Part shown: positions 1 to 6,074 of the stretch, piece after piece
How the letters are laid out: each line of letters opens with the position of its first letter
Position numbering within the stretch: position 1 is the stretch's first letter
Position numbers and translations under genes: made by a program
The notes under the pieces: model-generated
Database searches by the model: none
Told to the model about the DNA's origin: nothing
The model's input: only the letters and a program-made list of their open reading frames with translations
From: a virus
IMG/VR virus record: IMGVR_UViG_3300025648_000102
Coordinates: 1 to 22,095 of that record
Length of the DNA stretch: 22,095 nt
Direction: 5' to 3' (one strand)

Positions 1-182
1 CTCTTGGCATCGTCGCTGATCTTTCTTGGATTATACGGGGCTCCCTTCATGTCGGCACGATGTACCGACTCTGTGGTGAATGTTTGGAACTTTGACTGAT
101 GAGCGGTAGACCTATCAAGTTGGTCTGCTTTCAACGTCTCGTCTTTCTTGCGCTTCTTTGGTTTTTCGTCATTCGACTCCAT
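1..182 (-). CDS. ParB-like protein, N-terminal part (partial at window edge)
   Basis: An open frame starts with ATG at 182 and runs off the left edge, giving the first 60 residues. The first 20 residues are very Lys-rich (KPKKRKK). Residues 48-59 read GAPYNPRKISDD, which resembles the start of ParB/sulfiredoxin-fold domains, where a YNPR(K/R)I stretch precedes the nucleotide-binding core. That core lies outside the window, so activity cannot be judged. The start overlaps the end of the PAPS-reductase-like gene by 14 bases, so the two are probably co-transcribed and translationally coupled. ParB-like plus PAPS-reductase-like pairs are known from prophages (the IbrB/IbrA pair of E. coli). The pairing here is seen; equivalence to IbrAB is inferred. 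Confidence 0.6.
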   Translation of the reverse strand, partial: MESNDEKPKKRKKDETLKADQLDRSTAHQSKFQTFTTESVHRADMKGAPYNPRKISDDAK

Positions 183-873
183 GATATTTCCTCCGGTAAA
201 TGGTTGATCTTATGTACGGGAATAGCTTTTCCATCTTGTCGAAATCATCCGGATATTGATCGTGTAGAAAACACAACTCATCGTGTGCAAATCCAACTCC
301 GGTTGTGATGGTTCCCTTGGCAGTGGGAGGAATTGGTATGTCGCAATCTTTCAGGAAATCCAAAACCTCCTGCTTGTTCCACCTCTTCAGCGGGTGGTGT
401 ACCTGTGACCAGAACGGGTCTCCTCCGTTTGCTGGGTCGATATTGGCAAAGAACTGCCTGCGCTTGAGTCCATCCGCTGCTTTCATCCCAGTTGCAACGA
501 GTCCAGTTATGTTTCCAGTGGTTACATAAAGCGACTGGGCATAAACGGTTTTCAGATTCCGTTCCTCATAGTTGGCAAATGCCTCAGATGGGTTGCAATA
601 TAGCCCCGTCTTTAGTGCCATGCAGAATCCATCGGACGGGTATTCGGCAACCTTGATATTCCATCTATCACGGGCAAGCCGCATATACCGATTGGTGACT
701 TCTAAGTCAGGAACAACGAAAAAGTAGAAGGCAGAAACCTTCTTAAACGTCCTAGAACATAGCTCCATTACTGCTAGGGAATCTTTCCCTGCACTGAATG
801 CTACGGTGATCTCCTCGTGTTTTTCTGCCAACTCAGACAATGAGCGCAGTGTTTCTTGGAGTTTGTTTGCCAT
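169..873 (-). CDS. PAPS-reductase-like PP-loop ATPase (phage type)
   Basis: A 234-residue protein of the phosphoadenosine-phosphosulfate reductase/ATP-pyrophosphatase fold. The PP-loop SAGKDS is at residues 27-32, after the beta strand EITVAF. Further family marks are ATGMKAADGLKRR near 128-140 and HPLKRWNKQEVLDFL near 160-174, the usual 'PL..W...EV..FL' segment. Length fits the compact phage versions. These proteins bind ATP or PAPS-like nucleotides; phage versions have no settled substrate and are more likely DNA- or RNA-modification or regulatory partners than true sulfate reductases. It overlaps the downstream ParB-like gene by 14 bases. No good Shine-Dalgarno is seen before ATG at 873. 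Fold confidence is high; the reaction is unknown. Confidence 0.85.
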   Translation of the reverse strand: MANKLQETLRSLSELAEKHEEITVAFSAGKDSLAVMELCSRTFKKVSAFYFFVVPDLEVTNRYMRLARDRWNIKVAEYPSDGFCMALKTGLYCNPSEAFANYEERNLKTVYAQSLYVTTGNITGLVATGMKAADGLKRRQFFANIDPANGGDPFWSQVHHPLKRWNKQEVLDFLKDCDIPIPPTAKGTITTGVGFAHDELCFLHDQYPDDFDKMEKLFPYIRSTIYRRKYHGVE

Positions 874-936
874 GTTGGATCTTTCGGAATTAACGACTCC
901 GTGCCGTAGGGAACTAGATTCAACCGCAACCCGACC

Positions 937-979
937 GGACGACCCCCAAACTCATTCCCCGTAAACTCAGGGGCCGTCC
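937..979. repeat. Inverted repeat / hairpin between minus-strand genes
   Basis: GGACG at 937-941 pairs with CGTCC at 975-979, and inside it CCCC (about 944-947) pairs with GGGG at 970-973. The loop carries a direct repeat AAACTCA (948-954 and 963-969). It lies between the basic-protein gene and the PAPS-reductase-like gene, with no T-run, so it may be a processing site or weak terminator for leftward transcription. Confidence 0.45.
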
Positions 980-995
980 AGAATCGGATTAAGGC

Positions 996-1187
996 TTACT
1001 TGTGGTCAGCACCTGCGCCATGACCTGCGTCACGAAGACGGCTGCGGTAGGCGTTGCGCGACTCACTCTTGCGCTGCTTGGGCTTACGACCAGCAGGCTT
1101 CTTCGAGGGAGCCTTGCGCTTGACGACGGCCTTTTTGATGGCCTTTTTGGAACCCTTAGCGGCTCCGGATGCTTTCTTGGTAGGCAT
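996..1187 (-). CDS. Small Lys/Arg/Ala-rich histone H1-like basic protein
   Basis: A 63-residue protein rich in Lys, Arg, Ala and Ser, with KKA and KKP tandem patterns (SKKAIKKAVVKRKAPSKK, residues 13-30). This resembles the tails of bacterial histone H1-like proteins. A nucleic-acid-binding role (nucleoid or virion DNA packaging) is inferred from composition only; no folded domain is visible. The C-terminus ends in a His/Gly-rich stretch (DAGHGAGADHK). It is read leftward with no obvious Shine-Dalgarno before ATG at 1187; a site related to GGTTTAAGCAACC (GGGTTAAGCAAC, 1196-1207) sits just upstream. Another minus-strand frame (989-1210) is open here but has an unnatural composition, and the frame chosen has the sensible basic protein. 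Confidence 0.6.
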   Translation of the reverse strand: MPTKKASGAAKGSKKAIKKAVVKRKAPSKKPAGRKPKQRKSESRNAYRSRLRDAGHGAGADHK

Positions 1188-1271
1188 GATTTAGATGGGT
1201 TAAGCAACACGGATGCGTTGCAGATTCAATTTTAGGGGGGTGTCAATTTTACAATAGGGGTTGTGGTCAGA

Positions 1272-1283
1272 GAAGCTGCCACC
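1272..1283 (+). repeat. AAAGCTGCCACC near copy (GAAGCTGCCACC)
   Basis: Eleven of twelve bases match, in non-coding DNA. Confidence 0.5.
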
Positions 1284-1382
1284 ATCTAGGTGTAGTGGTT
1301 CCTACCTGTTTTTGTATGACAATGAAATCATGGGTCTCTGGGATGTCCCCAATTGGCCTTACATCAATACTTAATACACGTT

Positions 1383-1413
1383 AAGCATCGGCCTAAAAAA
1401 GGTGCTTTTTTTG
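1383..1413 (+). terminator. Terminator-like hairpin with T-run
   Basis: AAGCA (1383-1387) pairs with TGCTT (1403-1407), and CCT with AGG inside it, with a TCGG bulge on the left arm; seven or more T follow (to 1412). It points rightward although the nearest upstream gene is on the minus strand, so it would end a short rightward transcript starting in about 1240-1300 or antisense readthrough. It lies directly before a GGTTTAAGCAACC site. Confidence 0.5.
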
Positions 1414-1420
1414 TTGCTAA

Positions 1421-1433
1421 GGTTTAAGCAACC
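1421..1433 (+). promoter_or_regulatory. GGTTTAAGCAACC motif, copy 1
   Basis: An exact 13-base copy whose ends GGTT and AACC are inverted repeats. The surrounding GTTGCT (1413-1418) also pairs with AGCAAC (1427-1432). It marks the left end of the structured non-coding stretch. Confidence 0.45.
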
Positions 1434-1435
1434 CA

Positions 1436-1900
1436 GTAGTCTTGAATCATCGAGGTAAGACATTCCTCACTGATCTTTGAAATACATAGTTGAGCGGTCA
1501 AGGTTCACTGGAGCCCACCCGCAGGACGGACTAACGATAAAAGGCAAATCGAATAAGCCTACCCACTGAGTCCGAGTCATACGAATCCTGCAAACCTTTA
1601 GAACGAGGGGGTTGAGCGAGTGTAGTCGAGGTCTGGGATAGCAAGGCTTACCCCAACGCCAATAGACGAGCGACAAATTCAGTTCTGGCAGTGAACGGCC
1701 AACACGCAACTATCAGGCTCGGCCTACTGATTCAAAAGTAGGGGGGCCACCCAGCATAGGTAGATTAAACGATACTTCGGGGCATTAAATAATACAAAGC
1801 TGCCACCCGAACCCGTTCACCTTATGGCTGGGCATGGGTAATGCAACCAGTTAGTCCGCATGGACTTGCTGCCTGTCACAAGTCAGGAAAGGCGCAACCA
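1436..1900 (+). ncRNA. Candidate structured RNA (or long 5' leader)
   Basis: Many helices can be drawn on the plus strand. A nested set is formed by 1521-1526 with 1586-1591 (GCAGGA/TCCTGC), 1528-1532 with 1569-1573 (GGACT/AGTCC) and 1542-1545 with 1557-1560 (AGGC/GCCT). Local hairpins include GAGG/CCTC (1452-1468), GGTTC/GAGCC with a four-base loop (1503-1516), GTTC/GAAC (1682-1695), CCTAC/GTAGG (1723-1742), GCAT/ATGC (1832-1844), AGTCC/GGACT (1853-1866) and GACTTG/CAAGTC (1863-1884, exclusive with the previous one). The ends are not defined. It could be a free RNA or the untranslated leader of the gene at 1939. It matches no RNA family I can name; it has no intact tRNA arm and no group I intron core that I can recognise. 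Confidence 0.4.
1796..1807 (+). repeat. AAAGCTGCCACC, exact
   Basis: Exact copy in the non-coding stretch, preceded by C as in three of the other four exact copies. Confidence 0.65.
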
Positions 1901-1928
1901 ATATGCCAATGCAGAGTGAACAACCAAG

Positions 1929-1938
1929 CACACACACA
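1929..1938 (+). promoter_or_regulatory. (CA)5 leader directly before ATG
   Basis: Five CA units abut ATG at 1939, with no Shine-Dalgarno in the 20 bases before it. By analogy with seven other genes here, this tract selects 1939 over the in-frame ATG at 1903. Confidence 0.55.
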
Positions 1939-2256
1939 ATGAGTAACACAAAAAAGAAAGACGTAGCTGCCACCACCGAACTCAAAGATGCGGTTAAAGC
2001 GGTGATCTACGAGATGATCGACAACAATGAGCTAACCCTCACTGAGGTTGACTTCGATAGCGAGTCGTTGGCTGAAGCTATTCGACTGGCATTCACTACG
2101 GACAAGGCTCTCAAGCAAGAGATCATGTCTGCCGTTATCGGTTCTGCCGTGAACGGCTCCACCCCTGCGAAAGCTGCTGAGATCATGCAGAAAGTCGTAG
2201 GCAAGAAAGCTGCCACCAAGACCGAGGGCATCAAACTCAAGGTCAAAGTTCGGTAA
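1939..2256 (+). CDS. Unknown acidic/helical 105-residue protein
   Basis: I do not recognise this protein. It starts with a Lys-rich stretch, then a mostly helical, Glu/Asp-rich middle (KDAVKAVIYEMIDNNELTLT, residues 17-36), and ends in a basic tail (GKKAATKTEGIKLKVKVR). There is no signal peptide, membrane segment or Cys pair. An ATG 12 codons earlier (1903) is in frame, but the CA-repeat leader ends exactly at 1939. Two AAT-coding copies of the 12-base repeat (1963-1974 near match, 2206-2217 exact) lie inside the gene. It is first in a rightward series and a hairpin follows its stop (2272-2299). Confidence 0.7.
   Translation: MSNTKKKDVAATTELKDAVKAVIYEMIDNNELTLTEVDFDSESLAEAIRLAFTTDKALKQEIMSAVIGSAVNGSTPAKAAEIMQKVVGKKAATKTEGIKLKVKVR
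2206..2217 (+). repeat. AAAGCTGCCACC, exact, in coding
   Basis: Exact copy in frame (Lys-Ala-Ala-Thr) in the 105-residue gene; the sole exact copy preceded by G. Confidence 0.65.
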
Positions 2257-2271
2257 CAAGCCACTAACCTG

Positions 2272-2299
2272 CCTCCCGTCTACAAGCTAGACGGTGAGG
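2272..2299 (+). terminator. Hairpin after stop codon, no T-run
   Basis: CCTCCCGTCT (2272-2281) pairs with AGACGGTGAGG (2289-2299) with one bulged base and a loop of about seven. No T-run follows, so it may be a processing or factor-dependent site. A GGTTTAAGCAACC motif and a CA leader come next. Confidence 0.5.
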
Positions 2300-2305
2300 T
2301 GGTAA

Positions 2306-2318
2306 GGTTTAAGCAACC
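2306..2318 (+). promoter_or_regulatory. GGTTTAAGCAACC motif, copy 2
   Basis: An exact copy between the hairpin at 2272-2299 and the (CA)4 leader at 2326-2333, 30 bases before the next ATG. Confidence 0.5.
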
Positions 2319-2325
2319 CCATTCG

Positions 2326-2333
2326 CACACACA
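2326..2333 (+). promoter_or_regulatory. (CA)4 leader before ATG 2336
   Basis: Four CA units end two bases before ATG at 2336; no Shine-Dalgarno is present. Confidence 0.5.
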
Positions 2334-2335
2334 TT

Positions 2336-2638
2336 ATGAACACTACTTCTATCGGTTCCAATCAACGACAAGCCACCTTTCCCGACGGAACAGTGGTTCT
2401 TATCTCTTATGATACTCCGGTTGCTGCCGTCTATAAGGGCAGGGTTTATCGGACATCAGCTTGGTTCTCACCAACGACCACCAAGCACATCAATAAATGG
2501 ATTGCATCTTTTGGAGACAATTCAGTCGAAGAAAAGCCGCAGGACTTCTTCTACCTGCTGCTGGATTTTGGTGCTTCCGGATTCCTTCCGTCTCCCACCA
2601 TCAAAACCATCAAAGCGAAAGCAACCCTAGTTAGTTAA
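2336..2638 (+). CDS. Small phage protein of unknown role, 100 residues
   Basis: A compact soluble protein. Residues 19-55 form a plausible beta-rich core with GTVVLISYDTPVAA and a Thr/Ser/His stretch SPTTTKHINKW (45-55), a pattern that recurs in short uncharacterised phage proteins handling no known substrate. The C-terminal third holds FFYLLLDFGASGF (66-78), hydrophobic but too short and polar at its ends to be a clear membrane helix. It lies between the 105-residue unknown and the AAA+ ATPase, each with its own CA leader, so the genes are adjacent but separately equipped for translation. The gene is probably real; its function is unknown. Confidence 0.7.
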   Translation: MNTTSIGSNQRQATFPDGTVVLISYDTPVAAVYKGRVYRTSAWFSPTTTKHINKWIASFGDNSVEEKPQDFFYLLLDFGASGFLPSPTIKTIKAKATLVS

Positions 2639-2660
2639 TCCATTCCAACCCAACAACAAG

Positions 2661-2672
2661 CACACACACACA
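2661..2672 (+). promoter_or_regulatory. (CA)6 leader before the AAA+ gene
   Basis: Six CA units followed by AC and ATG at 2675. The upstream sequence is A/C-rich with no Shine-Dalgarno. Confidence 0.55.
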
Positions 2673-2674
2673 AC

Positions 2675-3940
2675 ATGAAAACAACAGCTAAACTTAATCC
2701 CGATTCGATGCCCTGCACCGTTGGTCAGGTCAAGGCCATGATCGAAAGTCTCGACGTAGACATCCCAGTCGAAAGCATCGTGAATGCTATCGTTACTGGC
2801 GAACACTCCGAAAAACTAGCTGCCACCGTCGGAGCCAAGGCACAACGCTCAACGGAGCATCTGCTCGATGCAATGCGTCGAGACGTGGTAAATGCCACGA
2901 ACCAGTCACGGGCAGCATTGGAACTGAGTCAGGGAACCGATGCCATCTACAAGGCAACTATGGAGAAGGTCGAGAAAGCGTTGGCAGACAAGTCAACGTC
3001 AGTAACGACGGTCAGGAGGATCAAGGCAGCCCTTGTTTCTCCGACTCCATCGACCGGAGCCAACCCTGTTGAGCAGGCCATGCAACAGTATTGCGAACCT
3101 AAGAACTCAGCTTATCCGGTGCTGGTTATGGGTGATCCTTCTGCTGGCAAGACATACACCACCCGCAAGTGGGGCGAGTCCAAATTCGATCTGTTCATCG
3201 AACAAAGCTGCCACCAAGGCATCGAGGCCCGTGACATTCTCGGAGGTAACATCCTCACGAGTTGCCCTAAGAGCGGTGGCATGATCTCCCGTTGGGTTGA
3301 CGGTCGAGTCACCTATGCGGTGCGTATGGCAGCGGCAGGCAAGTCGGTTCTCCTGCTTCTGGATGAAATCTACCGTGCGCCGCAGCGTGAGATGAATGCC
3401 CTGCTTGGCTTCCTCTCTCCGGTTACAAAACCAGACGGCAGCAAGGTCTACCGTCTCTGCTCGGACAAGCCGATTGACGACGGTCATGGCAACCTCATCC
3501 CAGAGGTTGTCGAATGCCCAGTTGAGAATCTAGCAATCGTTGGAACGACCAATGTCGGAGGTCAGTTCCAGATCGAGTCGCCCGATCCAGCCATGAAGAC
3601 ACGTTGGGTCATGGTCTACGTTCACCTGACTGCTGATGACTTCAAGAGCGTCGTCCTCGGTTACGTCAAGGGTGCTAAGTTCCGTGAGTCGGTCGCCAAT
3701 GAGCTTACACGGTTCTGGACTGAGATGAGCGTCCTCAAGGCAGATGGGTATATCGAGGATTGCCCAACGTACCGCACCATCGAGAGGGCAATTTCGATTG
3801 CCAAATCCGATGACAAGAAAGACATCGGGGCAGCCGTCGAGGAAGGCATCTATTCCTACGTTGGCATCGACCTTAATGGTCGTCCCGAAACTGAGCAGAT
3901 CAACAAAGTCAAATCGGTCATCAAGTCCATCTGGGGCTAA
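2675..3940 (+). CDS. MoxR/CobS-like AAA+ ATPase
   Basis: A 421-residue AAA+ ATPase of the MoxR/CobS type. Walker A GDPSAGKT is at 153-160, Walker B LLLLDE at 226-231, a sensor-1-like TTN at 291-293 and a candidate arginine finger near R310 (AMKTRW). A helical region of about 130 residues comes first and may bind a partner. It is followed 28 bases later by a VWA-domain protein. MoxR ATPases typically act with VWA partners to remodel or insert cofactors into target complexes; phage CobS-like proteins are common but their targets are unknown. No cobalamin genes are nearby, so metal chelation is unlikely. Two 12-base repeat copies lie inside it: one near match in frame (2816-2827) and one exact copy in a different frame (3204-3215, coding QSCHQ). 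Confidence 0.88.
   Translation: MKTTAKLNPDSMPCTVGQVKAMIESLDVDIPVESIVNAIVTGEHSEKLAATVGAKAQRSTEHLLDAMRRDVVNATNQSRAALELSQGTDAIYKATMEKVEKALADKSTSVTTVRRIKAALVSPTPSTGANPVEQAMQQYCEPKNSAYPVLVMGDPSAGKTYTTRKWGESKFDLFIEQSCHQGIEARDILGGNILTSCPKSGGMISRWVDGRVTYAVRMAAAGKSVLLLLDEIYRAPQREMNALLGFLSPVTKPDGSKVYRLCSDKPIDDGHGNLIPEVVECPVENLAIVGTTNVGGQFQIESPDPAMKTRWVMVYVHLTADDFKSVVLGYVKGAKFRESVANELTRFWTEMSVLKADGYIEDCPTYRTIERAISIAKSDDKKDIGAAVEEGIYSYVGIDLNGRPETEQINKVKSVIKSIWG
3204..3215 (+). repeat. AAAGCTGCCACC, exact, out of frame
   Basis: Exact copy in the AAA+ gene, read one base off from the other coding copies (coding QSCHQ), so the DNA or RNA word, not the peptide, is repeated. Confidence 0.7.
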
Positions 3941-3964
3941 GCCGCAACCACCAACACACACACA
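3937..3964 (+). promoter_or_regulatory. CCGCAACCACCAA element plus (CA)5 leader
   Basis: Directly after the AAA+ stop codon come CCGCAACCACCAA and (CA)5 (3955-3964), then ATG at 3968. The same 13 bases recur after the stop codon at 6053-6055. No Shine-Dalgarno is present. Confidence 0.5.
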
Positions 3965-3967
3965 ACT

Positions 3968-5641
3968 ATGTCACTACGACTACCCCGCCGCACCAAGACG
4001 GCAGTGCAAAACCTGCACATCAAGACACGCACCCAGTACGTTTCAGACGGAGGTGCGAATGAGCGGTATCAACTCAACTTCATCCCAACTCTCTCCCGTA
4101 TAACCAAAACGGGTTGCTGGACTCACGACGGTAGTGAGCATTTCATCTACCTCAATGAAGGTGCGTGGGCTCTTCACGATGACCTGAAGACTGGCGACAA
4201 GCTGGGAATCACCAAGGCCATCTATCTCCATGAATGGATGCACTCCATCATGACTGAACGTGACCACCGTGCAATCAGTGATCAGCAGAAGTTGCATGGC
4301 ATCCCATTCAATCTGTGGAATCTGGCTGAGGATGCCAGAATCGAATACGCCTACCGCACCAAATATCGTAAGAAGTTTGGTTGGTTGAAATGGAACGACG
4401 GAAGTTTCGACATCAGCAATCCCAAGTCGATTCTTCTGGCATTCATTCACTGCGAGATTACTGGCACTGGTTACAACGTATCCGCACTTCGTAACCCTAA
4501 GTTGCGTGGTGTGTATTCCGATCCGATGACCCGTGAGTTAGCTAGGAAGATCGGCAGGTTCTATCGTCGGTTTGTTTCAGCAGCCACCACGTTGGACTTG
4601 GTTCCGGTTCTTGTTGATTGGCTCAAGGAGTTTCCTGAGAAGGCTGAGGGTGAGAATCCAGTCGGCAGCGGTGTTCATGGTGGCGATCTGTCCGACTCTA
4701 TGATCCTCGATCCGGAAGGATCTTCCAAGGGACGTGCCAAAAGCCCCTCCGGTGAGGAAAAGGGAGGTAAGGATACCGAGGGTGATGCAAGTCACGGAGC
4801 AGGCAGTGGTGACAGTATCTGTGACCCGAAAGACGGTGAAGAGGTTAATAACTTCGAGCAGGGCAAATACGAACCATCCCATGCTACTCCGTCAGGCCCA
4901 AAGCGTGACGGTGCAAAGGGTGTTGATCGTCGGTCGTTTGAGGAGAAAGACGCTGCACGGATTGCATCCATGCTTAGTTCTGCCTTCCGTTCCAAGATGG
5001 GGGTTGGCAAGCAGAAGTCTTCGTCACCTTCCCGTAGGCTCCGGATGCGTGAGATCGTTTCCGGTGCGCCAGTCAATCCGTACACGGTCAAGCGCAACAA
5101 CAATCGTGGCGTTCCTCACATTTCAATCGTGATGGATTGCTCCGGTTCGATGGGTGGACGGATTCGTAGATCAGCCGACGGCAAGGAATGGATTCGGCAC
5201 GATTCAGAGGGTCGAGTGCTGCTCTACGCTCTTCGTGATCTTGCCAAGACCGGAGTTATTACCGGTAAGGTTTATCTCTCAGCTTGCGGTGGTGCTTTCC
5301 ACACATTCGATCTTGGGAGTGCTACGGCAAAGGATATTGACCAATGCCGTCACAACCATTCGCTGCAAGGTTCGGAAGGATTTGTCCACACGTTCCCCAA
5401 GCACATGGCAGAGATTGCCAAGTCAAAGATTGCTCTGGTCTACACCGATGCCCAGATCACCGATGGCCCGATACCAGTGAAACAACTTCACGAGCATGGG
5501 GTCTACACAATCGGCCTCTATGTCGGAACCACTGACGTTACTGAGTCGATGAAAGAATACGGATTTGATCAACAGATCACCCGTGAGACCGCAACCAAAG
5601 TTGCCGATGTCCTTGCCCGTAGGCTTGCGACCGTTGGCTAA
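3968..5641 (+). CDS. HExxH metallopeptidase-like + VWA domain protein (CobT-like)
   Basis: A 557-residue two-domain protein. The N-terminal part has HEWMH at 88-92, a HExxH zinc motif, and LAEDARIE at 119-126, which could supply the third (Glu) ligand, as in metallopeptidase-like domains that precede VWA folds. Residues 225-330 are a Gly/Ser/Asp/Glu-rich, low-complexity linker. The C-terminal VWA domain starts near 380 and carries the MIDAS motif DCSGS at 390-394. Phage proteins of this shape are often labelled CobT. It directly follows the MoxR-like ATPase, its likely partner: the ATPase would power remodelling while the VWA domain docks to a metal-coordinating target. Whether the zinc site cleaves anything is unknown. 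Start 3968 follows a CA leader. Confidence 0.82.
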   Translation: MSLRLPRRTKTAVQNLHIKTRTQYVSDGGANERYQLNFIPTLSRITKTGCWTHDGSEHFIYLNEGAWALHDDLKTGDKLGITKAIYLHEWMHSIMTERDHRAISDQQKLHGIPFNLWNLAEDARIEYAYRTKYRKKFGWLKWNDGSFDISNPKSILLAFIHCEITGTGYNVSALRNPKLRGVYSDPMTRELARKIGRFYRRFVSAATTLDLVPVLVDWLKEFPEKAEGENPVGSGVHGGDLSDSMILDPEGSSKGRAKSPSGEEKGGKDTEGDASHGAGSGDSICDPKDGEEVNNFEQGKYEPSHATPSGPKRDGAKGVDRRSFEEKDAARIASMLSSAFRSKMGVGKQKSSSPSRRLRMREIVSGAPVNPYTVKRNNNRGVPHISIVMDCSGSMGGRIRRSADGKEWIRHDSEGRVLLYALRDLAKTGVITGKVYLSACGGAFHTFDLGSATAKDIDQCRHNHSLQGSEGFVHTFPKHMAEIAKSKIALVYTDAQITDGPIPVKQLHEHGVYTIGLYVGTTDVTESMKEYGFDQQITRETATKVADVLARRLATVG

Positions 5642-5656
5642 ACAAAAATCCCGATC

Positions 5657-5668
5657 AAAGCTGCCACC
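5657..5668 (+). repeat. AAAGCTGCCACC, exact
   Basis: Exact intergenic copy whose end is one arm of the GAAA-loop hairpin. Confidence 0.65.
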
Positions 5669-5680
5669 CCGAAAGGGGTG
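5657..5680 (+). terminator. GAAA-loop hairpin overlapping the 12-base repeat
   Basis: CACCCC (5665-5670) and GGGGTG (5675-5680) form a perfect six-pair stem closed by GAAA. The left arm is the end of an exact AAAGCTGCCACC copy (5657-5668). It sits 16 bases after the VWA-gene stop; no T-run follows. A GNRA loop is typical of stable RNA hairpins. Confidence 0.55.
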
Positions 5681-5699
5681 CGGCGTTGGTCACAAACAA

Positions 5700-5723
5700 C
5701 ACACACACTAACTCACACACACA
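5700..5723 (+). promoter_or_regulatory. Double CA-repeat leader before ATG 5724
   Basis: Two CA tracts, 5700-5707 and (CA)5 at 5714-5723, abut ATG at 5724, without a Shine-Dalgarno. Confidence 0.55.
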
Positions 5724-5963
5724 ATGAGCGCAGAAGAACTAAAACCTGAAGATGTCCAAGATTGGATCAATCTCATCAAGATAGCGTCAGACCCTACATC
5801 TCCATTTAAGGGGATGGTTGACCTGAATGGCATATTCTCACTGCCTTTGGCTATGCAGCACGAGATTTACAATGGGCTTTCTGATTCTGAGAAAGTCGAT
5901 CTCACCATTGCATACGGCAAGCGTCCTAAAGTTAAACCAACCTTCACGGGTTTAAGCCGATGA
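5724..5963 (+). CDS. Unknown 79-residue protein
   Basis: I do not recognise this protein. It is acidic at its start (SAEELKPEDVQDW) and basic near the end (YGKRPKVKP), with a predicted mostly helical middle. No Cys, signal peptide or membrane segment is present. The CA leader abuts its ATG. Its stop overlaps the start of the next small membrane protein (ATGA at 5960-5963), and the last codons contain the GGTTTAAGCC motif. Its position after the AAA+/VWA pair suggests co-regulation but not a function. Confidence 0.65.
   Translation: MSAEELKPEDVQDWINLIKIASDPTSPFKGMVDLNGIFSLPLAMQHEIYNGLSDSEKVDLTIAYGKRPKVKPTFTGLSR
5949..5962 (+). promoter_or_regulatory. GGTTTAAGCCGATG start-site element
   Basis: GGTTTAAGCC followed by GATG, with the ATG at 5960 starting the 31-residue membrane protein. 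The same 14 bases recur at 11194-11207 and on the minus strand at 16240-16227. Confidence 0.45.
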
Positions 5964-6055
5964 AACCCGTTCTATTTCTTGCCTCAATGGTTCTACAACT
6001 TCTGTTTGTTGAAGCATTCATCGTTGGAATTTTCCTAGCCCTTATTTGGAACTAA
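5960..6055 (+). CDS. 31-residue single-pass membrane protein
   Basis: It starts in an ATGA overlap with the preceding gene. After MKP, nearly all residues up to the final WN are hydrophobic, broken mainly by single Gln and Glu residues (VLQLLFVEAFIVGIFLALIW), giving one transmembrane helix. Very short phage membrane proteins of this kind can be regulators of larger membrane proteins or host-takeover factors, but nothing here says which. It is supported by the overlap, the GGTTTAAGCCGATG element and the composition. Confidence 0.5.
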   Translation: MKPVLFLASMVLQLLFVEAFIVGIFLALIWN

Positions 6056-6074
6056 ACCGCAACCACCAAAACCT

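Larger units (their letters stand above)
1188..1938 (+). other. Long non-coding stretch; candidate structured RNA or leader
   Basis: No convincing gene is found in 751 bases, which is unusual in a compact phage genome. It contains one near copy and one exact copy of AAAGCTGCCACC (1272-1283, 1796-1807), a terminator-like hairpin (1383-1413), one GGTTTAAGCAACC (1421-1433), and a dense run of local helices from 1452 to 1884 described separately. A minus-strand open frame of 80 codons (1467-1709) has a random-looking composition and was not accepted. Confidence 0.6.

Noticed and set aside
99-529. Plus-strand open frames over the PAPS-reductase-like gene
   Set aside because: The minus-strand frames have clear family motifs, so these are shadows.
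1467-1709. An 80-codon minus-strand open frame in the non-coding stretch
   Set aside because: The composition is random-looking, with many Arg, Trp and Pro and no start signal; dense plus-strand hairpins explain the region better.
1436-1900. Group I intron, tmRNA or intact tRNA in the non-coding stretch
   Set aside because: No tRNA T-arm with matching acceptor, no tmRNA ending and no intron core were recognised by eye.
2675-5641. Cobaltochelatase CobS/CobT
   Set aside because: No cobalamin genes are nearby and phage versions of this pair are common, so the metal-chelatase function is not supported.
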